DNA of 64,000 nt, taken from contig JAHHHT010000011.1 of NCBI GenBank assembly GCA_019359235.1, positions 124,001 through 188,000 of the forward strand, read 5' to 3'. How positions within the stretch are numbered: position 1 is the first letter of the stretch; the number at the start of each line of letters is the position of its first letter. Of the stretch, positions 1 through 7,860 are shown piece by piece. This DNA comes from Oscillatoria princeps RMCB-10 (GTDB lineage: Bacteria; Cyanobacteriota; Cyanobacteriia; Cyanobacteriales; Oscillatoriaceae). Position numbers and translations under genes: made by a program. Below the pieces are notes generated by a model. The model worked only from the letters and a program-made list of their open reading frames with translations, made no database searches and had not been told where the DNA came from.

Positions 1-70
1 TAGCATCGTTATTATAGTTGTAGGCGCGGGATGGCCCGCTCTCTTTGAGACACAACGAAAAATTGCAATA

Positions 71-144
71 AACCCGCCCCACCCCACCGCCGGTGTGGCG
101 GGCGGGTTTATCTGAGATATCTGCCGGTGTCAGAGGTTATCTGT
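71..144. repeat. Degenerate copy of the ~63-bp GATATC-type interspersed repeat
   Basis: GC-rich inverted arms (aacccgcccc / ggcgggtt) are followed by tctgagatatctgccggtg and a second ttatctgt block. The same plan recurs at 5336-5398, 5461-5524, 30161-30223 and, as a half copy, near 56950. No gene is seen in the first 218 bases of the window; this repeat is the only structure there. Confidence 0.6.
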
Positions 145-218
145 ACCCCCAACTCTACGGAATATTGTACCATATTTGACAAACAAATACTCGCTCACCC
201 GCTCGAACCGCGAGCCAG

Positions 219-247
219 TAGGGTGCGTTCATCCGGAACGCACCCTA
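219..247. repeat. Palindromic repeat AGGGTGCGTTC / GAACGCACCCT
   Basis: Two 12-base arms (tagggtgcgttc and gaacgcaccct plus a) flank a 5-base loop. Further copies lie at 3395-3421 and 61758-61792. This copy overlaps the end of the minus-strand DUF2079 gene and supplies its last codons and its stop. Confidence 0.85.
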
Positions 248-1740
248 CTACTGACAAACAAATACACCTGATCCCGCTGATAGACAAGCTGAAACTGCCG
301 GCTATTTTTCGCCTCCCCCACCAAACCGGCAGCAAATTCCTCAGTGCTCCTCCATCCCGGATGGCGCACATTCAGCAAGATATAATCAAACTCATGAATT
401 CGCGGCGGGGAGCTGACATTTGTAAAACTCACCACTTGCCGGTGCGTTAAATGCGGCGCAATTTCATGCGCTGTCAGCACACTCCCTCCCGTTTTAATCT
501 CAGAAATCGCCGATCGCGTCGCTTGCCAGGTATCCAGCTCATCCAGATAAATTGACCCAAAATAACCGTACTTCGCCAGCGCTAAAAACGCTAGCATCGC
601 CCACAAAAATAGCAACCTGTCCCGATTGTGGAAAATTTTTGGGACAGGCGAGACGCCTGTCCTACATTCAGACGTAGGCACAGGCGTCTCGCCTGTGCTC
701 AACTTAGCAATCGCCGCCAAAAACAGAAAAGGCAGCACCGGCAGCGAATAGTGCTGCACCAAATTCCGCTGCAATCCCGACTCCGACAGCACATTCAGCG
801 CCAGCGCAGGAATCGCCCCAATTAAAGGAGCAAAATACCGCGGCGACAGCCCCCAAATCACCGGCAGTGCCAGCAAACCCACATATTCCAAACTCCCGGC
901 AGAAAACACCTTTCCCAACACCAACCCCGGCTTCAATAGCAAATTGCCAGCAATCTCCAGCACAGAACTTCCCAAATAAGCGTAGCGCCCCACAGCAGCC
1001 GGTTCCCCACCGCTAAAATAAGGTATAATAACTCTGCTAGCAATCAAAAACCAAGCAACACCTGCCGCAATAGCCATCCCCCCGCACAGCCGCCTCCTCT
1101 CAAAAAACAGCAGCCAGACACCTGTCGCCGCCACCGTCAGCGCCAGCACCGCCTTGCACCCCAAAACAAACGCGATCGCAGCCGCAAACAAGCCCGCCCG
1201 ACCCAGCCGAGCTGCTAAAATAGCTCCTAGAAGTGCCGGCACAGCCATCACTTCCGGGTGGAAATCAAACAAATTGGCATTAAACACCAGCGGGTGCAGC
1301 AAATAAACCGCCGCCACCGCCACCCCCTCCCGCTCACTCAACCCCGCATGGCGGGCGATACCCCACACCGGCACAGCCGCAACCGCCAGCGCCCCCGCTT
1401 GCACAGCAAACAGCCAGTGCACGTCAGGATAAATCCTGTACAGCAAAGCCAGCGGATACAGCACCCAAGCCGCGTGATCTCCCAAAATGTGAAACCCGAC
1501 GATCGAGCACACCGGCTGCTTCCCCTGAGAGATCAAATAAACCCCCTGGTCAAAAATCCCCAAATCAAACGCCCCAGATTGAAACAGAGCGTGTCGCAAA
1601 CTGCTGCAGGCAAACAAAATCAGCGCCGCCGCCCCAACCATCCAAGCCACAGCATTTACTTTCACATTTGTCAATACCCATTTGGGAAAATTTTTGCGAA
1701 AATCTCTGCCATCGACGGGGAATTGTTGCATATTGGCCAC
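229..1740 (-). CDS. DUF2079 family polytopic membrane protein
   Basis: This 503-residue integral membrane protein belongs to the DUF2079 family, whose biochemical role is unknown; members look like the membrane part of lipid-linked glycosyltransferases, which is only an inference. After a short cytoplasmic start the first hydrophobic segment lies at about residues 30-47, and about ten more follow. The family-like motifs FDLGIFDQ (58-65) and NLFDFHPE (156-163) are visible. Two oddities are seen in the DNA. Residues about 347-366 (a Ser/Thr/Pro-rich loop containing TGETPVP and TGVSPVP) are encoded by two copies of a palindromic genomic repeat at 641-698. The last residues (SSRVRSG) and the TGA come from another palindromic repeat at 219-247, so the native C-terminus may have been replaced. 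The gene stands alone, divergent from dxr. Confidence 0.8.
   Translation of the reverse strand: MANMQQFPVDGRDFRKNFPKWVLTNVKVNAVAWMVGAAALILFACSSLRHALFQSGAFDLGIFDQGVYLISQGKQPVCSIVGFHILGDHAAWVLYPLALLYRIYPDVHWLFAVQAGALAVAAVPVWGIARHAGLSEREGVAVAAVYLLHPLVFNANLFDFHPEVMAVPALLGAILAARLGRAGLFAAAIAFVLGCKAVLALTVAATGVWLLFFERRRLCGGMAIAAGVAWFLIASRVIIPYFSGGEPAAVGRYAYLGSSVLEIAGNLLLKPGLVLGKVFSAGSLEYVGLLALPVIWGLSPRYFAPLIGAIPALALNVLSESGLQRNLVQHYSLPVLPFLFLAAIAKLSTGETPVPTSECRTGVSPVPKIFHNRDRLLFLWAMLAFLALAKYGYFGSIYLDELDTWQATRSAISEIKTGGSVLTAHEIAPHLTHRQVVSFTNVSSPPRIHEFDYILLNVRHPGWRSTEEFAAGLVGEAKNSRQFQLVYQRDQVYLFVSSRVRSG
641..698. repeat. Two copies of GACAGGCGAGACGCCTGTC-type palindrome inside a gene
   Basis: gggacaggcgagacgcctgt and cacaggcgtctcgcctgtgc lie back to back inside the DUF2079 coding sequence and keep its frame. 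Other copies are at 29978-30000, 31868-31925 and 61264-61288. Confidence 0.85.
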
Positions 1741-1788
1741 TCCGGTAAAAGTTATCAGACTTGCGCACCCTTGAGTCTCACTCCCTTT

Positions 1789-1861
1789 GATCCCCCCTAG
1801 CCCCCCTTAAAAAGGGGGGAAGAATACAAGCCCCCCTTTTTAAGGGGGGTTGGGGGGATCT
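1789..1861. repeat. Inverted repeat of GATCCCCCC/CCCCCCTTAAAAAGGGGGG type
   Basis: An outer arm gatcccccctagcccccc faces ggttggggggatc, with an inner ccttaaaaagggggg hairpin on one side and a second ccccctttttaagggg hairpin on the other. It lies between the divergent DUF2079 gene and dxr. Related copies are at 32969-33069 and 54592-54625. Confidence 0.8.
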
Positions 1862-1918
1862 AAGACTGGAAGTTTTGCGGAAGTCCTAGGTTAGTGAAAA
1901 CGAGTCCCGATAATTTCT

Positions 1919-1952
1919 TATAGTAGAGTTGCCCTAAAATTGTTAAACAATT
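1919..1952 (+). promoter_or_regulatory. Possible -10 box and palindrome abutting the dxr start
   Basis: A TATAGT box at 1919-1924 is followed by a perfect 15-base palindrome, aattgttaaacaatt, at 1938-1952 that ends exactly at the GTG start of dxr. There is no clear Shine-Dalgarno sequence. The palindrome could be an operator or mRNA hairpin at the start; this is inference from symmetry and position only. Confidence 0.3.
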
Positions 1953-3194
1953 GTGAAAGCGATTACCCTCCTTGGCTCCACCGGCTCGATCGGCACCCAA
2001 ACCCTAGACATCGTAGCGCAGTACCCCGACCAGTTCCGCATCGTCGGGCTGGCAGCGGGGCGCAACGCAGAGATGCTAGCGCAGCAGATACGGCAGTTCC
2101 GACCGGCGATCGCAGCCATCTCCGACGGTGACAAGTTAGCCGAACTGAAACAAGCCGTAGCGGATCTCGACCCGCAGCCAATTCTCCTCGGCGGTGAAGC
2201 CGGCATCATCGAAGTAGCCCAGTACGGCGACGCCGAAGCCGTCGTCACCGGCATTGTCGGCTGTGCCGGCTTGCTCCCCACCATTGCCGCCATCAAAGCA
2301 GGCTTTGACATCGCCCTCGCCAACAAAGAAACCCTGATTGCCGGTGGGCCCGCCGTCATGCCCCTCGTCGAAAAACACGGCGTCAAACTGCTGCCGGCAG
2401 ACTCCGAGCACTCCGCCATCTTCCAGTGCCTGCAAGGCGTCCCCAAAGGAGGCTTGCGGCGGATTCTCCTCACCGCCTCTGGCGGCGCATTCCGGGACTG
2501 GCCGGTGGACAAACTCCCCGAAGTCACCGTTGCCGACGCCCTCAAGCACCCCAACTGGTCAATGGGCCGCAAAATTACCGTAGACTCCGCCACCCTGATG
2601 AACAAAGGGCTGGAAGTCATCGAAGCGCATTTCCTCTTCGGCCTGGATTACGACCGAATCGATATCGTCATCCACCCCCAGAGCATCATTCACTCCCTCA
2701 TAGAACTGCAAGACACCTCAGTCCTCGCCCAGTTAGGCTGGCCCGACATGCGCTTGCCCTTGCTGTACGCCCTCTCTTGGCCCGAGCGAATTTATACCGA
2801 CTGGGAGCGGCTAGATTTAGTAAAAGCCGGCAGCTTGACCTTCCGCGAGCCAGACCATCAAAAATATCCCTGCATGCAGCTCGCATACGCTGCAGGGCGA
2901 GCCGGCGGTTCCATGCCCGCAGTCTTGAACGCCGCCAACGAGCAAGCTGTCGCGCTATTTTTGGAAGAGAAAATAAAGTTTTTGGACATTCCGCGCTTGA
3001 TTGAACATGCGTGCGAGCGGCACGAAGCAGATAACTGCGCTAATCCTTCTTTAGATGACATTTTAGCAGCGGATAAATGGGCGCGGCAACAAGTTCTGGC
3101 TAAGCAGTTCGGCAGTTCCGTGACTCTGCCAAATCCTGTTCCTGCAAAAAAGCTTGAAGTGCCGGTGCGCCCCGATTTAGCACAAATCGGTTGA
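1953..3194 (+). CDS. dxr: 1-deoxy-D-xylulose 5-phosphate reductoisomerase
   Basis: Dxr (IspC) converts 1-deoxyxylulose 5-phosphate to 2-C-methylerythritol 4-phosphate with NADPH and a divalent metal, the committed step of the MEP isoprenoid pathway in the cytosol. The 413-residue product is of normal length with a slightly long C-terminus. The NADPH-binding GSTGSIG is at 8-14, [12 protein letters not shown] at 121-132, the metal and substrate site [10 protein letters not shown] at 148-157, and the second site [20 protein letters not shown] around 204-223 with its paired Glu residues. The start is GTG directly after a palindrome. ispF of the same pathway lies 45 kb downstream in this window. 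No operon partner is evident: the next gene begins 249 bp later beyond a repeat. Confidence 0.97.
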   Translation: MKAITLLGSTGSIGTQTLDIVAQYPDQFRIVGLAAGRNAEMLAQQIRQFRPAIAAISDGDKLAELKQAVADLDPQPILLGGEAGIIEVAQYGDAEAVVTGIVGCAGLLPTIAAIKAGFDIALANKETLIAGGPAVMPLVEKHGVKLLPADSEHSAIFQCLQGVPKGGLRRILLTASGGAFRDWPVDKLPEVTVADALKHPNWSMGRKITVDSATLMNKGLEVIEAHFLFGLDYDRIDIVIHPQSIIHSLIELQDTSVLAQLGWPDMRLPLLYALSWPERIYTDWERLDLVKAGSLTFREPDHQKYPCMQLAYAAGRAGGSMPAVLNAANEQAVALFLEEKIKFLDIPRLIEHACERHEADNCANPSLDDILAADKWARQQVLAKQFGSSVTLPNPVPAKKLEVPVRPDLAQIG

Positions 3195-3394
3195 GTCAGG
3201 GGCAACTGGCGCAGCGCAGGGAAAAAATGCAAAAATCCCCCATCAAACTTCAAAAAATTTTCCCTGGAAGCTCAGATTGCCCAGCTCGTCGGGCGCGCCG
3301 CCCGCCCTTCGGCGCTGCCGGTGGGAGAAGCCGGAACTGGCGGACGCCGGGGAGTAAACAGTTAAAACAGAGCGATTCAAACCGGCTTTTCTGC

Positions 3395-3421
3395 AGGGTG
3401 CGTTCCTCGGGAACGCACCCT
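3395..3421. repeat. Palindromic repeat AGGGTGCGTTC / GAACGCACCCT
   Basis: Perfect arms agggtgcgttc and gaacgcaccct around a short loop, the same family as at 219-247 and 61758-61792. It lies between dxr and the small membrane protein and could act as a transcript hairpin, but it has no T-run. Confidence 0.85.
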
Positions 3422-3443
3422 ACCAGACTAACAGACAAGACTT

Positions 3444-3662
3444 ATGTCACTCAACCTGATTCTTATCATTGCTGCCTTAATTGTGTCCTGGCTGGTTTTC
3501 ACCGCCTTGCTCAATCTGCTGAAAACAACCCTTAAAACGGCAATCTCAATTGCCGCCATTGTTCTCCTGCTGCAGCTGGTATTTGGCATTGGCCCTCAAG
3601 AGCTTTGGCAGCAAATCATCGAATTGCCCCAAACGCTTTTGCACCCCGTCAGCCGTGAGTAA
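3444..3662 (+). CDS. Small two-helix membrane protein, function unknown
   Basis: A 72-residue protein beginning MSLNLILIIAALIVSW. Two hydrophobic segments are visible, about residues 3-25 and 33-49, joined by a short Lys/Thr-containing loop, so both ends probably face the same side of the membrane. The C-terminal part is amphipathic and ends HPVSRE. I recognise this as a cyanobacterial conserved hypothetical type but cannot name a function. It is on the same strand as dxr; a palindromic repeat separates the two. Confidence 0.6.
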   Translation: MSLNLILIIAALIVSWLVFTALLNLLKTTLKTAISIAAIVLLLQLVFGIGPQELWQQIIELPQTLLHPVSRE

Positions 3663-3665
3663 GCA

Positions 3666-3830
3666 GCACGGGTCAGGGCACTGGGCACTGGGCATTATGG
3701 CATTGGGAGAGGTTGGGCATCATCGCATTGGGCATCATCGCAAAAGGGCACTGCTGAAAATCTTCCCCATACCCCATGCTCTATGCCCCATGCGCTATGC
3801 CCCATGCGCCATGCGGGCGTGCGCCATGCG
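3666..3830. repeat. Degenerate GGGCATTGGG / CCCATGCCC tract
   Basis: Irregular iterations of gggcactgggcattatggca on the left face ccccatgctctatgcccc on the right, so the whole tract can fold back on itself. Similar tracts are at 15776-15896, 45360-45395 and 48407-48455. It fills the space between the small membrane protein and the convergent thioesterase gene. Confidence 0.65.
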
Positions 3831-3831
3831 C

Positions 3832-4290
3832 CTAAAGTCGCGCCAGCGCAGCCTCCAGTGCCGGTGGTAACTGGCGGACAATCTTGTTCTTGTGCCGGTC
3901 AACCGGCACCAGCGTCACCCGAGCGGTGAGATACAGCGCTTGGCCATCGGGCGACTGAATCTGGTACTCGAAGTTGAGGCGCACCCCCACCGGCTCCAGG
4001 CGCAGCCGCACCACAGCCGGCATCCCCATCCGCAGCGCCCGGTGGTAGCGCACCTGCAGCTCCACCACCGGCAGGTCGCACCCCAAAGCCACCAGCTCGG
4101 CAAACTCCAAACCCAGGGAGCGCAAGCACTCCAGCCGCGCTTCCTCCATCCAAGCAATGTAGGAACCGTGCCAGACAATGCCGGCGTAATCCGTGTGGTG
4201 CGGTTGCGCCCGCACTGGATATTCAAACCACCCCCCAGAGACAGGGCTAGCCGGTGGCTGTTGCGCTTGCGTTTGGTTTTTCTCAGACAC
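3832..4290 (-). CDS. Hotdog-fold acyl-CoA thioesterase (4HBT/YbgC type)
   Basis: A 152-residue thioesterase of the 4-hydroxybenzoyl-CoA thioesterase / YbgC branch. After a Gln/Pro-rich start, residues about 22-45 contain the family signature HTDYAGIVWHGSYIAWMEEA, whose Asp is the usual catalytic residue and whose GIVWHGSY forms the start of the central hotdog helix. The rest follows the five-strand pattern and ends ALEAALARL. In cyanobacteria a related enzyme hydrolyses dihydroxynaphthoyl-CoA in phylloquinone synthesis; whether this one does is open, and a general short-chain acyl-CoA thioesterase is equally possible. It stands alone between a repeat tract and the divergent stress protein gene. 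Confidence 0.8.
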   Translation of the reverse strand: MSEKNQTQAQQPPASPVSGGWFEYPVRAQPHHTDYAGIVWHGSYIAWMEEARLECLRSLGLEFAELVALGCDLPVVELQVRYHRALRMGMPAVVRLRLEPVGVRLNFEYQIQSPDGQALYLTARVTLVPVDRHKNKIVRQLPPALEAALARL

Positions 4291-4475
4291 GTTACACTTT
4301 GTTATAAAAAGCTATATTTCTACAAAATATCGTGAGCGACTCCGTTTTATCCTTAAATCGTAAATAGCTGGCTGAGTGTGCCGCTCAGTTTATATCCCTT
4401 TAATAAGGCATACAAATCTTAACTGAGCCTGATGGCCCACACCCACGCTTGCTATTGGAACCAGGAGATTCACCA

Positions 4476-5312
4476 ATGATAGAAAAAATTTTGGTAGCCG
4501 TCGCCGGTCGGGGGCTGTGTGAGGAAATGCTCAAGAAATTGATGGAACTGCCTTCCATCCAGCGGGCGTCCGTCACTTTCTTGCACGTCGTCCCACCCCA
4601 AGTCACCGCCGAAGCGATGGCTGCCAAGTTGGAAGAAGGGGGCAAGATTCTCGCTGAAGCCGTCAAGTCTTTGAACCTAGAGCCGAACCGGGTAACAGCC
4701 AGACTCAAGCAAGGCGACCCGAAAACGACGGTTTGCGAAATGGCGGACGAAATCGGCGCGGATCTGATTATCACCGGCTCGCGCGGGCTGGGGCGGTTGA
4801 AGTCCATCTTGGAAAACTCGGTGAGCCAGTACGTTTTCCAGCTCACCTCTCGCCCCATGCTGCTGGTCAAAGACGACCTCTACCTCAAGAAAATCAACCG
4901 CATCATGGTGGCGGTTGACGGATCTGAGTCGTCCCAGCAGTCCGTGAAGCTGGCCCTGTTCCTGCTGCGAGACATTAAGGGCGGACAGCTGGTATTCGCT
5001 CAGGTCAACCCAAAAGATCCTAATGTCAAACCGGAAACCGACCCAGTTTTTGCCCCTGCAGTCGCAGAGGCGAAGAAGTACGGCATTGCCTATCGCTGCG
5101 TCACCAGCACCGGCAAGGCGGGAGAAGAAATATGCCGCCTCGCCCAGGAGTTGAATGCTGACCTGCTGATGTTGGGCTCGCCAGACCGGCGTCCCTCAAT
5201 AGCCAAGGGGCTGCCGGACCTCGACCGGCTGCTGGGCAGTTCCCTGTCGGACTATGTGCGGGTGTATGCCAACTGCCCCGTGTTGCTGGCCCGCAGCGTG
5301 ACTGCAGCCTGA
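4476..5312 (+). CDS. Tandem universal stress protein (two UspA domains)
   Basis: A 278-residue cytosolic protein of two UspA domains. The first (about 1-130) starts MIEKILVAVAG and carries the ATP-loop pattern GSRGLGRLKSILENSVS; the second (about 140-278) starts IMVAVDGSE and has a looser GSPDRR...GSSLSDYV version, so nucleotide binding may differ between halves. An upstream in-frame TTG at 4449 is possible, but AGGAG at 4463-4467 with 8-base spacing marks the ATG at 4476 as the start. Tandem Usp proteins of this size are common in cyanobacteria and respond to energy or salt stress; the exact role is unknown. It is followed by two copies of an interspersed repeat. Confidence 0.88.
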   Translation: MIEKILVAVAGRGLCEEMLKKLMELPSIQRASVTFLHVVPPQVTAEAMAAKLEEGGKILAEAVKSLNLEPNRVTARLKQGDPKTTVCEMADEIGADLIITGSRGLGRLKSILENSVSQYVFQLTSRPMLLVKDDLYLKKINRIMVAVDGSESSQQSVKLALFLLRDIKGGQLVFAQVNPKDPNVKPETDPVFAPAVAEAKKYGIAYRCVTSTGKAGEEICRLAQELNADLLMLGSPDRRPSIAKGLPDLDRLLGSSLSDYVRVYANCPVLLARSVTAA

Positions 5313-5335
5313 ACGTGCCGGTGCGGCTTGCGCCT

Positions 5336-5398
5336 GTAGGGGCGGGCTCACCCGAGATATCTGCTGGCCGTAAAGGATATCTGTAAACCCGCCCCTAC
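5336..5398. repeat. 63-bp GATATC-type inverted repeat, copy 1 at psbM
   Basis: The outer arms gtaggggcgggctcaccc and aaacccgcccctac flank two direct GATATCTG blocks. It is followed 62 bases later by a second copy. Confidence 0.85.
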
Positions 5399-5460
5399 TT
5401 TGCCAACAAAAAAGGCACCTGGGGAAAACATCCCGGTGCCTGTTGCGCTATTTACCCTCC

Positions 5461-5524
5461 AGGGGAGGGTTCAGCCGAGATATCTGCGCTGCACTAAAGG
5501 ATATCTGCGTCGCCCCGCCCCTAC
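5461..5524. repeat. 63-bp GATATC-type inverted repeat, copy 2 at psbM
   Basis: Same plan as 5336-5398 (aggggagggttcagccgaga ... gatatctgcg ... ccccgcccctac). It ends 9 bases past the psbM stop on the minus strand, so it would be transcribed in the psbM 3' end and could act as an mRNA-stabilising or terminating hairpin. Confidence 0.85.
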
Positions 5525-5532
5525 TGTGAGCG

Positions 5533-5649
5533 CTACGCATCTTTTTTCCCTTCCCGGCTTGCTGTCTGAATATACAGAATCACCAGGAAAACAGCCGGCA
5601 CCAGCACGAAAAGGATGCTAGCCACAAACCCCAGGTCATTAACTTGCAT
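5533..5649 (-). CDS. psbM: Photosystem II reaction centre protein M
   Basis: A 38-residue single-helix thylakoid protein at the PSII dimer interface. The product begins [18 protein letters not shown], continues through one transmembrane helix (about residues 6-28), and ends [12 protein letters not shown], which matches PsbM closely in sequence and length. The start is ATG at 5647-5649, preceded on the minus strand by a GGAG ribosome-binding site in gaggcggagttctt. It is shorter than usual gene-calling limits. The ferredoxin gene lies upstream on the same strand, 47 bases before the start, so the two may be co-transcribed. Two interspersed repeats follow its stop. Confidence 0.95.
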   Translation of the reverse strand: MQVNDLGFVASILFVLVPAVFLVILYIQTASREGKKDA

Positions 5650-5696
5650 AAGAACTCCGCCTCAAAACACTTTCAAAAATCTGCAATCCTAGAATA

Positions 5697-5993
5697 TCAC
5701 GGCTTTGTTTTTACGGTGACGGGGCCGTTGACCAGGGTTTGACAGGCTAGCCGATAAGTCTTCGGCTTTTTCTTGAGTTTGCGCTCCTCCACCTCAGTGC
5801 GAGGCGAGAGATTTTCCATCCCTTCCACGATTTCCACGATGCAGGTGCCGCACTGGCCATAGCCCCCGCAGGTCATCATCTTTCCCACGAAGGTGTAGAG
5901 ATCGATCCCATTTTCCACGGCTTTGAGCCTTAAGTTCGCCCCATCTGCCGCCACCACTTCCCGATTTTCTTTCTCGAATTTGATGTTAGCCAT
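5697..5993 (-). CDS. 2Fe-2S ferredoxin
   Basis: A 98-residue soluble electron carrier with a plant-type/bacterial 2Fe-2S fold. The four cluster ligands are C42, C48, C51 (in [11 protein letters not shown]) and C84 (in RLACQTL). The N-terminal strand [13 protein letters not shown] and the C-terminal strand [10 protein letters not shown] fit the beta-grasp. The start is ATG 5991-5993, with AAGGGG upstream; a GTG- or ATG-initiated extension would add only a low-complexity Arg-rich tail. It differs from photosynthetic PetF in its basic [10 protein letters not shown] segment before the last Cys, so it may serve a dedicated partner. psbM follows on the same strand. Confidence 0.92.
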   Translation of the reverse strand: MANIKFEKENREVVAADGANLRLKAVENGIDLYTFVGKMMTCGGYGQCGTCIVEIVEGMENLSPRTEVEERKLKKKPKTYRLACQTLVNGPVTVKTKP

Positions 5994-6708
5994 TCCCATT
6001 CCCCTTATTTTTTCTTGAATTGCTCGGGCCCGCCGCCTGCTGGCCCGCTCCGGGTGACGCCGCTGCCGGTGCCGGTGCGGCTTGCGCCTCCGCACACGCC
6101 TCCCTGCCGGCCCTCACTCTGCGCGAGGTCTCAGGCGTCGCCCAGCCCGGTCAGCGGTTTGATTGTTTGTCGCTCGCCTTGGTTTACTTACATTTTATTA
6201 CGAAATATTAAAAAATGTTAAACCCCTCCGGGAGCTCGGTCGCGGGGGAGCTCGGTCGCGGGGGGGTGGGGCAGAAGCGCCGATTTTTTCGCGGCTGTTG
6301 CCGGTCTATTTGCAAAATTGACGCGCACCCAGCGCCCACCTGCCGGTTCGCCACTTGCCCGCACACATTTTTTACCGCCTTCTGGCCAATGCCGGTTTTC
6401 GCAAGCGTTGCCGGACGCGACAGCTTTCTTGCCTGCAACGGTTGCGCCCCGGAAAGCAGCGCACTTGGCTTGTGCTCCGGCAGCCGCTGCCCCCAACAAG
6501 GCTTTTCCTAATATCCGGTTAATGAATTAATTTTTTAAATTACTAGCTTTCTAACAGAGAAAGCTACCCAACTTTATAAAATTTAAATAAATCAAACGGA
6601 GTTGAGAGAAAAGTAGCCGGCGAGCTGGCAAAACCGCCGGTGAGCGCCACCGGCATTGCAAGGCTGTCCGCCGTGCCGGTGGGAGGGGGTGAGGGCTGGG
6701 AGCCGCCA
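5994..6708. other. Gene-free stretch with a GAGCTCGGTCGC direct repeat
   Basis: No convincing gene is seen. Overlapping open frames on both strands have no ribosome-binding sites or recognisable motifs. At 6232-6266 the motif gagctcggtcgcggggg occurs twice in a row; a similar pair lies at 24919-24952. The part after 6510 is AT-rich. Confidence 0.5.
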
Positions 6709-6852
6709 CTAATTACGGCCATAGCCGACAATCACCTGTGGCGCTTCCGGGGGCTGCCAGCTTGATGGGGTGCGGGTTGGGGAAGGCGAAACGCTGACCA
6801 GCATGTGCAGTAACAAGGTGATTGTGGTGGCTTGCAGCAGTTTTTCCAGCAT
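6709..6852 (-). CDS. Small single-helix protein, 47 residues, unknown
   Basis: The frame starts MLEKLLQATTITLLLHMLV at an ATG (6850-6852) preceded on the minus strand by a strong ribosome-binding site, gaggggaggaaagcg, with GGAGG 7 bases from the start. It has one hydrophobic segment (about residues 5-22) and then a Ser/Pro/Thr-rich tail ending VIVGYGRN. A similarly built small protein is at 52732-52893. No function can be assigned; the strong translation start is the main support. Confidence 0.5.
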   Translation of the reverse strand: MLEKLLQATTITLLLHMLVSVSPSPTRTPSSWQPPEAPQVIVGYGRN

Positions 6853-7322
6853 CGCTTTCCTCCCCTCAAGCTCAGGTTGTTCTGGATTTAATGTAAGCCA
6901 CCTGAGGCGGCGGTTCGCTCCCGCTCTGTGACACTGTCTTAAGTGACAGCAATGCCTGAGCGAGCCTGCCGGCACCGGCGGGCGGCGACAGGCCATTCGG
7001 GGGGGACAGCCGGCAAAACTGAACAGCAGCACGGGTTCAGGGAAGGCAGTTTCAGGTAAGGCGGTTTCCGGTCTGTCTGCGGGGAGCCCCGACTCCTGCC
7101 ACCTAACACCCAACACCCAACACCTAACACCTTTTTAATATTCAATTTAAAATTTTTCAACCCCGGCTGTCGCACCGGGGTGCAGTTTTTCTTTCAGGTG
7201 GAGAGCCTCTCCAGTTAAAGGGTTCTCAGGAAGCCGGTCGTTTTTGGCACAGCCGAATTTAAGCTGTATTCCCACCGGCATCTCGAACCCTAAACCCGGA
7301 AAAGCAGGCCGTCTAGCTAGCT
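6853..7322. other. Gene-free stretch with a CCAACACC tract
   Basis: No gene is supported here. A short iteration of cacctaacacccaacaccc lies at 7100-7131, followed by TTTTTAATA. An aaccccggctgtcgcaccgg segment at 7160-7180 forms an imperfect hairpin. Nothing else is recognised. Confidence 0.4.
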
Positions 7323-7583
7323 CTACATCTCTGGTGACTGTTCATCTTTCTTTTTCTTGTTATTCTTGTGGCTTTGCTTACCTCCCACACGACCGATCTC
7401 AGCCATATGCTCGCGATTTTTGCTCACGGCTTCACCCCCCTTGCGGCCAGCCTCTCTAGCTTCTTCGGGCGTGAACTCGTGAGCGGTTCCCTTCTGATGT
7501 GCCGCGTGACCGCCCTTGCTAGCGATTTGGCGCTGCTTCTCCACGTCCATAGAGGCAAATCCGCGCTTGCTTTTTTCTGCCAT
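7323..7583 (-). CDS. KGG-repeat general stress protein
   Basis: An 86-residue, very hydrophilic, probably disordered protein with the stress-induced KGG motif (Con-10/GsiB/YciG type). Three motif copies are visible: GFASMDVEKQRQIASKGG (9-26), FTPEEAREAGRKGG (37-50) and HMAEIGRVGG (59-68), followed by a Lys-rich tail KNNKKKKDEQ. Known members protect cells during desiccation, starvation or salt stress; the mechanism is not settled. The gene is divergent from the PAS-Crp regulator downstream in window coordinates. Confidence 0.88.
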   Translation of the reverse strand: MAEKSKRGFASMDVEKQRQIASKGGHAAHQKGTAHEFTPEEAREAGRKGGEAVSKNREHMAEIGRVGGKQSHKNNKKKKDEQSPEM

Positions 7584-7860
7584 GACCGTACTCCTCGCGT
7601 TTTCAGCTTTTTTAGGGATCTTCTACAAGCTAAGGCTGCTGTTTCTTTGAATCATCTGCCTCAAGAAACAGCATAGTGTAAAATCCGACTGTGTTCAAGG
7701 ATACAGCAAAGCCGCCGTCAGTGGCGAGGGGCTCCCCTTTTCCTGATTCATTTCTGACTCCTGGCACCCACCAAAGCACTGCCAAAGCGAAATCCTGCCG
7801 GTAAGCTAATTTTCCCACCAGTTTACCTTGAAAAATCTCTCAATGGGTCAATGTAAAGAG

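Noticed and set aside
1663-1679. 17-base match CACATTTGTCAATACCC between the DUF2079 gene and the 299-bp units
   Set aside because: A single match of this length can occur by chance in 64 kb, and no flanking similarity is present.
6215-6511. 98-codon frame after the ferredoxin gene
   Set aside because: Begins in a direct repeat, has no motif, and competing frames of similar length exist on the other strand.
7630-7818. 62-codon minus frame between the KGG gene and the PAS-Crp gene
   Set aside because: No ribosome-binding site or family; part of it covers a ggagtcagaaatgaatc low-complexity stretch.
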